Source of the DNA: Caballeronia insecticola
GTDB taxonomy: Bacteria > Pseudomonadota > Gammaproteobacteria > Burkholderiales > Burkholderiaceae
DNA length: 64,000 nt
Direction of reading: 5' to 3'
Assembly: GCF_000402035.1 (NCBI RefSeq)
Contig: NC_021288.1
Coordinates: forward strand, 558,001-622,000
The notes beneath the pieces were generated by a model that made no database searches, had not been told where the DNA came from, and worked only from the letters and a program-made list of their open reading frames with translations. Below are positions 1 through 8,296 of this stretch, piece after piece. The stretch's first letter is position 1. Every line of letters starts with the position of its first letter. The position numbers and the translations under genes were made by a program.

Positions 1-438
1 CCAATTCTATGGACGCTGCTGGCTGTTGTCGGCGGCATTCTGCTGTTGCACTACAGCGTGTTCGGCCGGCAGATTTACGCCGCGGGCGGCAACCCGACCG
101 CCGCGCTTTACTCGGGCATCAACATTCGCCGCGTGACGACGCTCGCCTTCGTGCTGACGGGCGTGCTCGCGGGTCTCGCCGCGCTCGTGCTGTCCGCGCG
201 TTCGCATGCGGCGCGGCCGGACGTCGTGCAGGGGATGGAGCTGGATGTGATCGCATCGGTCACGCTCGGCGGCTGCAGCCTGTTCGGCGGACGCGGCTTC
301 ATACTGGGCACGCTGCTGGGCAGTCTCATCATCGGCACATTGAACAACGGGCTCGTGCTGCTCGGCGTGAGTTCGTCGCTGCAACTCGTCATCAAGGGCG
401 TCATCATCGTCGCGGCCGTTGCCTTCACGCGCAAGTGA
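1..438 (+). CDS. Sugar ABC transporter permease (RbsC/BPD_transp_2 type), 5' end cut off
   Basis: This is the C-terminal part of an inner-membrane permease; the reading frame is open from the first base, so the start lies outside the window. The 145 visible residues alternate hydrophobic helices with the family's cytoplasmic loop: G-R-Q-I-Y-A-A-G-G-N, then A-L-Y-S-G-I, is the conserved stretch of ribose/xylose/galactose-type permeases. The C-terminus (GTLNNGLVLLGVSS followed by a last helix and TRK) is also typical. It precedes a matching periplasmic binding protein gene by 77 bases, so the two form one operon. The ATPase gene must lie upstream of the window. The sugar cannot be told from sequence; the adjacent pentonate-type operon makes a pentose plausible. 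Confidence 0.93.
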   Translation, partial: PILWTLLAVVGGILLLHYSVFGRQIYAAGGNPTAALYSGINIRRVTTLAFVLTGVLAGLAALVLSARSHAARPDVVQGMELDVIASVTLGGCSLFGGRGFILGTLLGSLIIGTLNNGLVLLGVSSSLQLVIKGVIIVAAVAFTRK

Positions 439-515
439 GCGGTGAAGTGAGCGGCACTCGCGCGACTTCATAACAGGCAGGAGACGCAGTACACAACGAC
501 CAACGGAGGGAAGTC

Positions 516-1658
516 ATGAAACATCGTCGTGGATCAGGGGCTAAGCTGGCAGGCGTCGCGGTGGCGGCGACCCTGGCGCTGGGTGTGTCGCACGCATACG
601 CGCAGACGTGCGAGAAATTGCCGGTGGCGTCGATAGGACCGGCGGGCATCGTCGGGCAAGGACCGAACGGCGAGAAGGCGGCATCGGCCGATGCAGTCAA
701 GCTGACGGATGCCGAGGCCGCGAAGGTCAAGGCCGGCAAGTTCAAGGTCGGCATTTCGATGCAGACGATGAACCTCGACTGGTCGCAACTACAGGTTCAG
801 GGCATCACCGATACGCTCAAGAAATACGGCGTGGAAGTGATCGGCACGGCATCGGCGGAATATCAGGTCGACAAGCAGATCGCCGACATCGAGAACACGA
901 TCCAGCGCCATCCGGACGGCATCATTTCGATTCCCGTCGATGGCACGGCTACAGCCGCAACCTACAAGAAGGTCTCGCAGGCCGGCATCAAACTCGTGTT
1001 CATGGACAACGTGCCGAAGGGGCTAAAGCATCCGCAGGAATACGCGGCGATGGTCTCCGCCGACAGCGAAGGCAACGGCCAGATCGCGGCGAAGGTGCTT
1101 GCGTCGTGCGTGCCTAAGGGTGGCACGGTGGGACTCGTGAATTTCGGCGTCGATTACTTCAGCACGACGGAGCGCACGAAGGCTGTGAACGAATGGCTCA
1201 AGAAGAACCGGCCGGACATCAAGATCAAGCAGGTCGCGTTCACGGACCCGTCGAAAGTCGGGCAAATCGCGGGCGACTTTCTCACCGCGAATCCGGACGT
1301 GAAGGGCGTGTTCGCCGTGTGGGACCAGCCCGCGCTCGACACGCTCACCTCGATGCGCGCGCAAGGCATCAACACGCCGGTGACCACGGTCGATCTGGGA
1401 CTCGAATCGGCGATCGAGATCGCGAAGGGCGGACCGCTCAAGGCAACCGGCTCGCAGCGTCCGTACGATCAGGGCGTGGCCGAAGCCATGGCGATGATGA
1501 AGGCGCTCATCGGCCAGACGCCGCCTGCGTGGATCGGCGTGCAATCGCTGCCGGTGGTGCAGTCGAACGTGCTGGAATCGTACAAGACGGTGTTCAAGAA
1601 AGATCCGCCGCCGCAACTCGCCGATGCCTGCAAGAAGGCCGCGCCGGCCTGTCACTGA
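516..1658 (+). CDS. Periplasmic sugar-binding protein of ABC transporter (Peripla_BP_4)
   Basis: A 380-residue ribose-binding-like protein. Residues 1-30 form a Sec signal peptide (basic MKHRRG start, hydrophobic core, cleavage near SHAYAQ). The mature part shows the type I periplasmic-binding fold: a first strand near residue 77 (FKVGISMQTMNLDW), the segment QIADIENTIQRHPDGIISIPVD, and a hinge region followed by GVFAVWDQPALDTL. A GGAGGGAA ribosome-binding site precedes the ATG. It would capture the sugar for the permease encoded just upstream. A long hairpin with a U-tract follows the stop, so it is the last gene of its operon. The ligand is unknown. Confidence 0.93.
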   Translation: MKHRRGSGAKLAGVAVAATLALGVSHAYAQTCEKLPVASIGPAGIVGQGPNGEKAASADAVKLTDAEAAKVKAGKFKVGISMQTMNLDWSQLQVQGITDTLKKYGVEVIGTASAEYQVDKQIADIENTIQRHPDGIISIPVDGTATAATYKKVSQAGIKLVFMDNVPKGLKHPQEYAAMVSADSEGNGQIAAKVLASCVPKGGTVGLVNFGVDYFSTTERTKAVNEWLKKNRPDIKIKQVAFTDPSKVGQIAGDFLTANPDVKGVFAVWDQPALDTLTSMRAQGINTPVTTVDLGLESAIEIAKGGPLKATGSQRPYDQGVAEAMAMMKALIGQTPPAWIGVQSLPVVQSNVLESYKTVFKKDPPPQLADACKKAAPACH

Positions 1659-1681
1659 GCGGCTTTTCATGCGGTGAACCG

Positions 1682-1716
1682 AAAGCGGAGTCCTCATGGG
1701 CTTCGCTTTTTTTTTT
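1682..1716 (+). terminator. Rho-independent terminator after the sugar ABC operon
   Basis: A 12-bp stem (1682-1693 with 1698-1709, including two G-T pairs) closes a TCAT loop and runs into ten T residues (1707-1716). It sits between the binding-protein stop and the stop of the convergent dehydratase gene, so it probably also limits transcription from the other side. Confidence 0.9.
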
Positions 1717-1722
1717 GACGGT

Positions 1723-2643
1723 TCAGCGCCCCCAGCGCAGCACCAGCGGATCGAGCCGCCGTGCCACCTTGAGCAGCCCTTCTCGCACCTTCGGATGCAT
1801 CGGCGCGAGCGGATGGCGCACCGCATCCGAGCGGATCACGCCGCCCTCCTTCATCAGCGTCTTGCAGGCCGCAAGCCCGCACTGGCGATTCTCGTAGTTG
1901 ATGAGCGGAAGCCACTGCTGATAAAGCGCCTCCGCCTGTTCGATGTCGCCGGACGCATACGCATCGACGATCTTGCGGATGCCGTCGGGATAGCCGCCGC
2001 CCGTCATCGCGCCGGTTGCGCCCGCATCGAAATCCGGAATCAGCGTGATGGCTTCCTCGCCGTCCCACGGGCCGACGATCGCATCGCCGCCCAGTTCGAT
2101 CAGCTCGCGCAGCTTCAATGCCGCCTGCGCCGTCTCGATCTTGAAGTACGAAACATGCTCGATTTCGCGGGCGAGTCTCGCGAGAAACGGCGCGGCGAGC
2201 GGCGTGCCCGCGACCGGCGCATCCTGAATCATGATGGGAATGTCGATCGCATCCGACACGCGCTGATAGAACTCGTGAATGCCGCGCTCGTTCACGCGGA
2301 TCGTCGCGCCGTGATACGGCGGCATCACCATGACCATCGCGGCGCCCGCGTCCTGCGCCGCGCGGCTGCGCTCGGCGCACATCTGCGAGCCGAAATGCGT
2401 GGTCGTGACAATCACTGGCACGCGGCCCGCAACGTGTTCCAGCACGGTGCGCTGTACCGTCTCGCGTTCCGCGTCGGACAGCGCGAACTGCTCGGAGAAG
2501 TTCGCGAGAATGCATACGCCGTGCGAGCCGGCGTCGATCATGAAATCGATGGCGCGTTTCTGGCCTTCGAGATCGAGCCGTCCTGCGTCATCGAAAACGG
2601 TGGGCGCGACGGGGAATACGCCGCGATAGATCGGTGCAGCCAT
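1723..2643 (-). CDS. DapA-family dehydratase, 2-keto-3-deoxy-L-arabonate dehydratase-like
   Basis: A 306-residue class I aldolase-fold (DHDPS/NAL superfamily) enzyme. The Schiff-base lysine is K168 in SYFKIE and the conserved tyrosine is Y110 in MPPY. In place of the GTTGE loop of true DapA it has ANFSEQ (residues 47-52), which with GPWDGEEAI and GATGAMTGGG recalls L-2-keto-3-deoxyarabonate dehydratases of the non-phosphorylated pentose pathway; those turn 2-keto-3-deoxy-L-pentonate into 2-oxoglutarate semialdehyde. It is the last gene of the five-gene minus-strand operon, 27 bases after the amidohydrolase gene. The family call is firm. The substrate is inferred from remembered family features and context. 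No oxoglutarate-semialdehyde dehydrogenase gene is adjacent. Confidence 0.85.
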   Translation of the reverse strand: MAAPIYRGVFPVAPTVFDDAGRLDLEGQKRAIDFMIDAGSHGVCILANFSEQFALSDAERETVQRTVLEHVAGRVPVIVTTTHFGSQMCAERSRAAQDAGAAMVMVMPPYHGATIRVNERGIHEFYQRVSDAIDIPIMIQDAPVAGTPLAAPFLARLAREIEHVSYFKIETAQAALKLRELIELGGDAIVGPWDGEEAITLIPDFDAGATGAMTGGGYPDGIRKIVDAYASGDIEQAEALYQQWLPLINYENRQCGLAACKTLMKEGGVIRSDAVRHPLAPMHPKVREGLLKVARRLDPLVLRWGR

Positions 2644-2670
2644 CTGAAGAATGTCTCCTGTTTGAAGGGT

Positions 2671-3627
2671 CTAAATGCGATAGAGCGTGCACGCGTTGTC
2701 GTGAAAGAGCGCGAGCCGCTCCTCGCGTGTGCGCGCCGCGACCATCGCCTTGAAGCCACTGAACAGATCGTCGAGCGTGACCACGAGACTGTCGACGGGA
2801 AAGTTGCTCGCGAAGAGACAACGCGCCGCGCCGAAGCTCGCGATCGCATCGCGCACGACCGGGCCGTTGCGCGCCACGCTCCACGTCACGCCCGGCTCGC
2901 CGATGCCCGAAATCTTCAGCCACACGTTGGGATGACGCGCGAGCGCATCGAGCGCGCTACGCCACGCGGCGAGTGCTTCGTCGCTGCGGTCGGACGGCAG
3001 ACCCGTGTGATTCACGATGATCGTCGTGCGCGGAAAATCGCGCGCGAGTTCGGCCGCTTCCTCGAAGTGCCACCACGGCGCCTGCAATTCGAACATCAGC
3101 CCGCTTGCGTCGAGCAGTGCGTAGCCGCGTCGCCAGCGTTCGCAACGCATCGAGCCGGGCGCGCTGAAATCGGGGCGATGCGCGGCGCGCGGCACGCTCG
3201 CGGGCTTGTGCCGCACGCTGCGCACGAGCGGCATATCACGGTAGACGGCGAGCACATCGGCCACATCTTCGCGGTCGAGCCAGATCTGCGCGGCCATCGC
3301 GCTCGGCAAGCCCGCGCGCCGATGCAACGCGGTGGCCCAGTGTGCTTCGCCCGTCGGATCGCGCGGGTCCCACTCGCCTTCCATCATCACCGTCTTGACG
3401 ATGCGATGACTGCCCGCCCGCGCGAAATAATCGTCGGGCAGGAAGTCGCGGCAGATCGACTCGTAATCGCCGTAACGAAACGGGATGCGCGGCACGTCGC
3501 GCAGCCACGGATGATAGTTGCGCTGCAAATCCCAGAAGTGATGATGCGCATCGACGATAGGCAAGTCCGCGTCGTCGCCGCTATTCAGGAAGCGCTGGCG
3601 CAAGGCCTCGATGTGCTCGCGCATCAT
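2671..3627 (-). CDS. Metal-dependent amidohydrolase (COG3618, sugar lactonase-like)
   Basis: A 318-residue TIM-barrel hydrolase of the amidohydrolase_2 group. The metal-binding HxH is in VDAHHHFWD near the N-terminus; later landmarks are IIVNHTG and the C-terminal ASNFPVD, where the aspartate is the expected catalytic residue. Close family members hydrolyse sugar lactones such as L-fuconolactone or L-rhamnono-lactone, which fits a place just before the dehydratase step. The start was set at the ATG four bases after the end of the PdxA-type gene; longer versions would be antisense-like arginine-rich sequence. A lactonase role is inference, since this family also contains dicarboxylate-lactone hydrolases. 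Confidence 0.85.
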   Translation of the reverse strand: MMREHIEALRQRFLNSGDDADLPIVDAHHHFWDLQRNYHPWLRDVPRIPFRYGDYESICRDFLPDDYFARAGSHRIVKTVMMEGEWDPRDPTGEAHWATALHRRAGLPSAMAAQIWLDREDVADVLAVYRDMPLVRSVRHKPASVPRAAHRPDFSAPGSMRCERWRRGYALLDASGLMFELQAPWWHFEEAAELARDFPRTTIIVNHTGLPSDRSDEALAAWRSALDALARHPNVWLKISGIGEPGVTWSVARNGPVVRDAIASFGAARCLFASNFPVDSLVVTLDDLFSGFKAMVAARTREERLALFHDNACTLYRI

Positions 3628-3631
3628 GGCG

Positions 3632-4630
3632 TCATTCCAGCCGGTCCTGCGCCATGCGCACGGCGATATCGAACGCCTTCTGCGTCGCGCCCACGTCGGC
3701 TTGCCCCTTGCCGTGGATGTCGAACGCGGTGCCGTGCGCGGGCGTCGTGATCGGCACCGGCAGGCCGCCATGCACCGTCACGCCGCGCCAGAAGCCCATC
3801 AGCTTCATCGCGATCTGGCCTTGGTCGTGATACATCGTGACCACGCCGTCGAAGGCTTTCTGGTCGCGCGCGCGCACGAAGATCGTGTCGGCGGGGAACG
3901 GACCTTGAGCGTCGAAACCGAGTGCGCGCGCTTTGTCGACGGCGGGCGCGATCACGTCGAGTTCCTCGCGGCCGAACGCGCCGTTGTCGCCGTTATGCGG
4001 ATTGAAGCCGCACACTGCGATACGCGGCGACGCGATGCCCGCGCGCTTCAGGCCATCGTCGATCAGGCGGATCGCACCGATAATGCGCTGCTCCGACAAC
4101 TTCGCGCTCACGTCCTTCAGCGCCATGTGCGAGGTGACGCGCGAGGTCCACAGTTCGTCGAGCACGTTGAACTCGCAGAACGCGCCGCTGTAGTCGAGCT
4201 GACGCGCGAACCATTCCATTTCGTCGCTCGTCTCCATGCCCGCCATGTGCAGCGAAGTCTTGTTGACGGGCGCGAACATCATCGCGTGGGTGCGCTTGTC
4301 CTGCGTCAGCGAGAGCGCCTGTTTGAAGGCTTCAAGACTGTAGCGGCCGCCGCGTTCCGTCGATACGGCGCGCTCGTAGGGGGCATCGTCGAGACGGAAA
4401 TCGATCAGCGCGGGTATGTCGGTATCGCGCGTCGCATCGGCTTCGTTCTCGACCACGGTGTAGTCGAAGCGTTGCTGCGCGATCTCCATGCCGCGATCGA
4501 GTTCGCGCTTGTCGCCGATGATCAGCAGATCGGCGCGCGCGCGGTTCTCGGGCCGCGCGAGCAGACGCGCGATGAGTTCGGGACCGATGCCGGCAGGGTC
4601 GCCGAGCAGGACTGCAATACGGGGTTTCAT
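3632..4630 (-). CDS. PdxA2-type 4-phospho-sugar-acid dehydrogenase
   Basis: A 332-residue member of the 4-hydroxythreonine-4-phosphate dehydrogenase family, NAD- and metal-dependent. The start GDPAGIGPE and the metal ligands H168 (TSHMALKD), H212 (NPHNGDNG) and H268 (YHDQGQ) are all present, so it should be active. Its place in a sugar-acid operon puts it with the PdxA2 group, which oxidises four-carbon acid phosphates such as D-threonate 4-phosphate, rather than with vitamin B6 synthesis. The kinase (DUF1537 family) that normally makes the substrate for PdxA2 is not in this window. Start: ATG 21 bases after the MFS stop. Confidence 0.88.
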   Translation of the reverse strand: MKPRIAVLLGDPAGIGPELIARLLARPENRARADLLIIGDKRELDRGMEIAQQRFDYTVVENEADATRDTDIPALIDFRLDDAPYERAVSTERGGRYSLEAFKQALSLTQDKRTHAMMFAPVNKTSLHMAGMETSDEMEWFARQLDYSGAFCEFNVLDELWTSRVTSHMALKDVSAKLSEQRIIGAIRLIDDGLKRAGIASPRIAVCGFNPHNGDNGAFGREELDVIAPAVDKARALGFDAQGPFPADTIFVRARDQKAFDGVVTMYHDQGQIAMKLMGFWRGVTVHGGLPVPITTPAHGTAFDIHGKGQADVGATQKAFDIAVRMAQDRLE

Positions 4631-4651
4631 GGTAGTTGTGCCTTTCAGGTA

Positions 4652-5962
4652 TCAGCGCGTATGGCGCAGGTCGATGGCGAGCGAGCCGAAGATGTACACC
4701 AGCGCACAGGCGCTATAAAAATGCAGCACCGCATCGAACGATCCGGTGCGTTGAAGAATGAAGCCGGTGATGAGCGGAATCGAAATCCCGCCGACGCTGC
4801 CCGCACAATTCATGCACGCGCCGAGCAGACCGACGCGCCCCGGACTCGCGAGCAGCGACGGCAGGCTCCAGTACAGGCTGCCCCACAACAGCACGAACGC
4901 CGCCGCGCACAGTACCGCGATGGCCGTCACCGGTGACGAAATGCCCGGCAGCGCCGCGAACACCGCGAGCGTCGCGAGACCCGACACCGCGATCATGCTC
5001 TTTACGACCTTGCCGCGTGCGAAGCCCCGCGAGCACAATGCATCGCAGAGAAAGCCGCCTGTCAGCGAGCCGCACGCACCGGCCAGAAAGATGAAGAACG
5101 TCGCCGCGCCGATCTGCGACAGGCTCAGGCCGCGCGCCTGCGTCAGATAGCTCGGGCCCCAGGTCAGCAAGCCGAAGAAGATCATCGCCCAGGCCATGCG
5201 GCCCACGCACATGGCAACCGTCGAGCGCAGCGGCAAGGGCGCGTCCTGCGTGTGCACGCTTGCCTGAATCGCGGCGCTTGCCTGCGCGGGCGCGCCATCG
5301 CGGATATGATCCAGCTCCGCTGCATTGACACTGGGATGCTTCGCCGGATCGTCACGCAAATAGCGCCAGGCGAGCCATCCGCACGCGATGGTCGCCAGGC
5401 CCGCGACGACGAACGCTGTGCGCCACGAGCCGAACATCAGGATCAGGTTGGAGATCGCCAGGCCGCCGATCGCCGCGCCGAGCGGCGAGCCCGCGTCCAT
5501 CAGCACCGCGCCCCGCGCGCGTTCTTTCTTCGAGAGCCACAGCGCGTTGAGCTTGCTGCCCGCCGGAAAGAGCGGCGCTTCGGCGCCGCCCAGCCCGACG
5601 CGCATGACGAGCATCGAGAGGCCGCCCGTCGCCGCGCCCATCAGCGTCTGAAACAGGCCCCACAGGACCGTTGCGCCCGCGACCACCTTGCGCGCGCCGA
5701 AGCGGTCGATCAGCCAGCCGCCCGGAATTTGCAGCAGCGCGTACGACCAGAAGAAGCTGGAGAGGATGAGGCCCTGCATCGCGGGCGACAACGCGAACTC
5801 TTTCGCGATGGTCGGCATCGCGATCGACAGCGAGATGCGATCCACCAGATTGATCAGCGTGATCAGAAACACGACGCCGAAGATGCGCCAGCGCACGCTG
5901 GTCGCGCGCTGTGCCGTTGCCGCATCGGGCGTCGCCGCGCGGGCCTCCATCCTGCTTTCCAT
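4652..5962 (-). CDS. MFS transporter, anion:cation symporter family (sugar acid uptake)
   Basis: A 436-residue, 12-helix major facilitator of the GudP/ExuT-like group. The first helix contains NLVDRISLSIAMPTI, followed by the loop-2/3 motif GGWLIDRFGARKV and the LGGAEAPLFPAGSKL segment typical of aldarate/hexuronate carriers. A hydrophilic loop near the middle (about residues 205-240) separates the two halves. It lies between the dehydratase and PdxA-type genes and would import the sugar acid that the operon degrades. The start is supported by AGGAGACAGAC directly before the ATG. Confidence 0.9.
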   Translation of the reverse strand: MESRMEARAATPDAATAQRATSVRWRIFGVVFLITLINLVDRISLSIAMPTIAKEFALSPAMQGLILSSFFWSYALLQIPGGWLIDRFGARKVVAGATVLWGLFQTLMGAATGGLSMLVMRVGLGGAEAPLFPAGSKLNALWLSKKERARGAVLMDAGSPLGAAIGGLAISNLILMFGSWRTAFVVAGLATIACGWLAWRYLRDDPAKHPSVNAAELDHIRDGAPAQASAAIQASVHTQDAPLPLRSTVAMCVGRMAWAMIFFGLLTWGPSYLTQARGLSLSQIGAATFFIFLAGACGSLTGGFLCDALCSRGFARGKVVKSMIAVSGLATLAVFAALPGISSPVTAIAVLCAAAFVLLWGSLYWSLPSLLASPGRVGLLGACMNCAGSVGGISIPLITGFILQRTGSFDAVLHFYSACALVYIFGSLAIDLRHTR

Positions 5963-6015
5963 GTCTGTCTCCTGTTGACTGCTTCACGGGCTGCGTTGGC
6001 CCGGCCGTCATGCGG

Positions 6016-7191
6016 CTATTCGATGATGTCGAAATCCTTCAGATGCTTGTCCGAGAGCGAGATGCCGAGACCCGGCGTTTCGTCGGAGAGTTGCAGATAG
6101 CCGTTCTCCGGCTGCGGTTCGCCATCGAAGATGTAATAGAAAAGCTCGTTGCCTACTTCGACGTCGAACACCGGGAAGAACTCCGACATCGGACTGGCGG
6201 TCGAGGCCATCGTGAGGTGATAGTTGTGCATCTGCCCCGCGTGCGGGATGACGGGCACCGACCACGCCTCGGCCATCGCATTGATCTTGCGCGCCGCCGT
6301 GATGCCGCCCACGCGGTTGGTGTCGTATTGAATGACGTCCACCGCGCGCCGTTCGAGCAGGTCCTTGAAGCCGTACACGGTGAACTCGTGCTCGCCGCCC
6401 GAGATAGGCACGATGTTCATTTTCTTGAGCTCCTGATAGCCTTCGACGTCGTCACCGATGACCGGCTCTTCCAGCCAGCGCGGATTGAATTCGGCGAGGC
6501 GCGGCAGCATGCGGCGCGCATATTCGAGCGTCCAGCCCATGTAGCATTCGAGCATGATGTCCACGTCTTCGCCCGCCAGTTCGCGCAACAGGCGCACCTG
6601 TTCGAGGTTTTTCGCCATGCCCTTCGGGCCGTCCTTCGGGCCGTAGCCGAAGCGCATCTTCATCGCGGTGAAGCCCTGATCGAGATAGCCTTGCGCTTCG
6701 GCGAGAAAGGCATCGCGATTGTCGTTGTTGTAGAGCTTCGAGGCATAGCACCAGATCTTTTCTTTCGTGCGGCCGCCGAGCAGCTTGAACACGGGCTTCT
6801 TCACGGCTTTGCCCATGATGTCCCAGATGGCGATGTCCATGGCCGATATCGCCGCCATGCCAATGCCCTTGCGGCCCCATGCCAGCGTGCGGCGATACAT
6901 CTTCTGCCACAGGTATTCGTAATCGAACGGATCTTCGCCGATAGCAATGGGCGCGAGATATTCATCGACGATCTGCTTGGCCACGCGCGGCGCCAGCGCG
7001 CAATTGCCGATACCCACGGTGCCGTCGTCGCATTCGATCTCGACGACCAGCCAGCCGTGGAAGCGGAACGAGCCCATCGCGTCGCCGCGTTCGTAGAGGA
7101 TGTCCACCGCGTTCGTGCAGAAGTGCGGCTGCGGCGGAACGACCTTGCCCTTCCATTCGAAAACGCGTGCGCGGACGTGCTTGATCTTCAT
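6016..7191 (-). CDS. Enolase-superfamily sugar-acid dehydratase (RhmD-like)
   Basis: A 391-residue mandelate racemase/muconate lactonizing enzyme family protein. The Mg ligands are expected at E215 (IMLECYMGW), E241 (WLEEP) and E267 (SGGEHEF), and the catalytic histidine at H317 (IPHAGQMH). These match the order in L-rhamnonate dehydratase, except that the first ligand is Glu where rhamnonate dehydratase has Asp. It would remove water from an aldonate to give a 2-keto-3-deoxy acid, which the DapA-family enzyme at the end of the operon could use. L-lyxonate, L-rhamnonate or a related acid are all possible. It is the first gene of the operon; GGAGACAAACGAG precedes the ATG. Confidence 0.9.
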   Translation of the reverse strand: MKIKHVRARVFEWKGKVVPPQPHFCTNAVDILYERGDAMGSFRFHGWLVVEIECDDGTVGIGNCALAPRVAKQIVDEYLAPIAIGEDPFDYEYLWQKMYRRTLAWGRKGIGMAAISAMDIAIWDIMGKAVKKPVFKLLGGRTKEKIWCYASKLYNNDNRDAFLAEAQGYLDQGFTAMKMRFGYGPKDGPKGMAKNLEQVRLLRELAGEDVDIMLECYMGWTLEYARRMLPRLAEFNPRWLEEPVIGDDVEGYQELKKMNIVPISGGEHEFTVYGFKDLLERRAVDVIQYDTNRVGGITAARKINAMAEAWSVPVIPHAGQMHNYHLTMASTASPMSEFFPVFDVEVGNELFYYIFDGEPQPENGYLQLSDETPGLGISLSDKHLKDFDIIE

Positions 7192-7277
7192 CTCGTTTGT
7201 CTCCGTTCGATCGAGTTGCGCCGCACCATTCGAGGGTTTGCGCGGCTGTTTCGGGTAACGCTAGTGTGCGAAACTCC

Positions 7278-7330
7278 GCGATAACTGACCATTGAATGTT
7301 TCGCATCGCCCTATTTCCTGTGGTTATCGC
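7278..7330. promoter_or_regulatory. Probable LysR operator between dehydratase operon and its regulator
   Basis: A perfect 8-bp inverted repeat GCGATAAC (7278-7285) and GTTATCGC (7323-7330) with 37 bases between. A second repeat, TGCGAAAC (7267-7274) and GTTTCGCA (7298-7305), overlaps it. It lies in the 160-base gap between the divergent dehydratase and LysR genes. The same arms with the same spacing recur at 9716-9768 upstream of the second MFS gene. Confidence 0.65.
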
Positions 7331-7351
7331 TCGCAAGGACGACGCCAACCC

Positions 7352-8275
7352 ATGATCGCGCCCGCATCGACCATCCGAAAACGACTCCGCCTGCGTCATC
7401 TGCAATTGATGCTCGCGCTCTCCGAAACCGAATCGCTGCGCCGCGCCGCCGACGAACTCGCGATGACGCAGCCCGCGGCCACCAAGGCGCTGAAGGAACT
7501 GGAGGACACCGTTGGCGTATCGCTGTTCGTGCGGCATGCGCGCGGCATGGAACCGACCGTGTATGGCGAGGCCGTGATGCGCTATGCGCGCGTGATGTTC
7601 GAGGATCTCGATGAACTGCGCGAAGAACTGGCCGCCATCGAAGCGGGCGATATCGGCAAGGTGCGTATCGGTGCGGTGATGGCGCCCGCGCCGGACTTGC
7701 TCACGCGCGTGATCGTGCAACTGAAGGCGGCGCACCCGCGTTTGCAGATCAGCGTGCAGATCGATACCAGCGACGTGCTCGTGCAGGCCTTGCAGCAGGA
7801 TCAGCTCGATATCGTCGTGGGACGCATACCGTATGGTTTCCCGGCGCTCGATTTGAGCTTCGAGATTTTGTCGGAGGAGGCGCTTGCCATCGTCGCGCGG
7901 CCGGATCATCCGGCGCTGGCGCCTGGCGTGAAGCCCAAGCTCGCGGACGTCGCGAAGTTCGCGTGGATCATGCAGCCGCATCCGAGCCCGATGCGCGAGG
8001 TCATCGACCAGACCTTCAGGGAATCGCGCGTGGCGCCGCCTGCGAGCACGGTGGAAACGTCGTCGATACTCACGACGCTCTCGCTGCTGCGCGATTCGGA
8101 CATGCTGGCCGTGTTGCCGTCATCCGTGGCGGACTACTATGCGGCGCTCGGCACGATCGCATCGCTCGGCACGGCGTTGCGCGGCCGCCTTGCGCCCTAC
8201 GGGCTGATTCTGCGCAAGAACCGGCGCATCAGCCCGGCGACCCGCCTCGTGATCGAGGCGATTCGCGCGGCATGA
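7352..8275 (+). CDS. LysR-family transcriptional regulator of the sugar-acid operon
   Basis: A 307-residue LTTR. The N-terminal winged helix-turn-helix is at about residues 9-67 (LRHLQLMLALSETESLRRAADELAMTQPA is split by the turn), followed by the two-lobed inducer-binding domain starting near GKVRIGAVMAP. The family resembles GbpR/CatR-like sugar- or aromatic-acid regulators. The start at 7352 was preferred over an upstream in-frame ATG because AAGGAC lies 11 bases before it and the HTH begins about nine residues in. It is transcribed away from the dehydratase operon, the usual layout for an LTTR controlling its neighbour, and shares the palindromic site described at 7278-7330. Confidence 0.92.
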   Translation: MIAPASTIRKRLRLRHLQLMLALSETESLRRAADELAMTQPAATKALKELEDTVGVSLFVRHARGMEPTVYGEAVMRYARVMFEDLDELREELAAIEAGDIGKVRIGAVMAPAPDLLTRVIVQLKAAHPRLQISVQIDTSDVLVQALQQDQLDIVVGRIPYGFPALDLSFEILSEEALAIVARPDHPALAPGVKPKLADVAKFAWIMQPHPSPMREVIDQTFRESRVAPPASTVETSSILTTLSLLRDSDMLAVLPSSVADYYAALGTIASLGTALRGRLAPYGLILRKNRRISPATRLVIEAIRAA

Positions 8276-8296
8276 ATGCAAGCGCCGGCCTGGGCT

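Noticed and set aside
1696..3750. Long plus-strand open frames over the dehydratase and amidohydrolase genes
   Set aside because: They are antisense shadows with no recognisable domains; the minus-strand frames have clear families and operon spacing.
3632..4630. Pyridoxal-phosphate synthesis gene pdxA
   Set aside because: The family is right, but the sugar-acid operon context fits the PdxA2 subgroup, so the symbol was not assigned.
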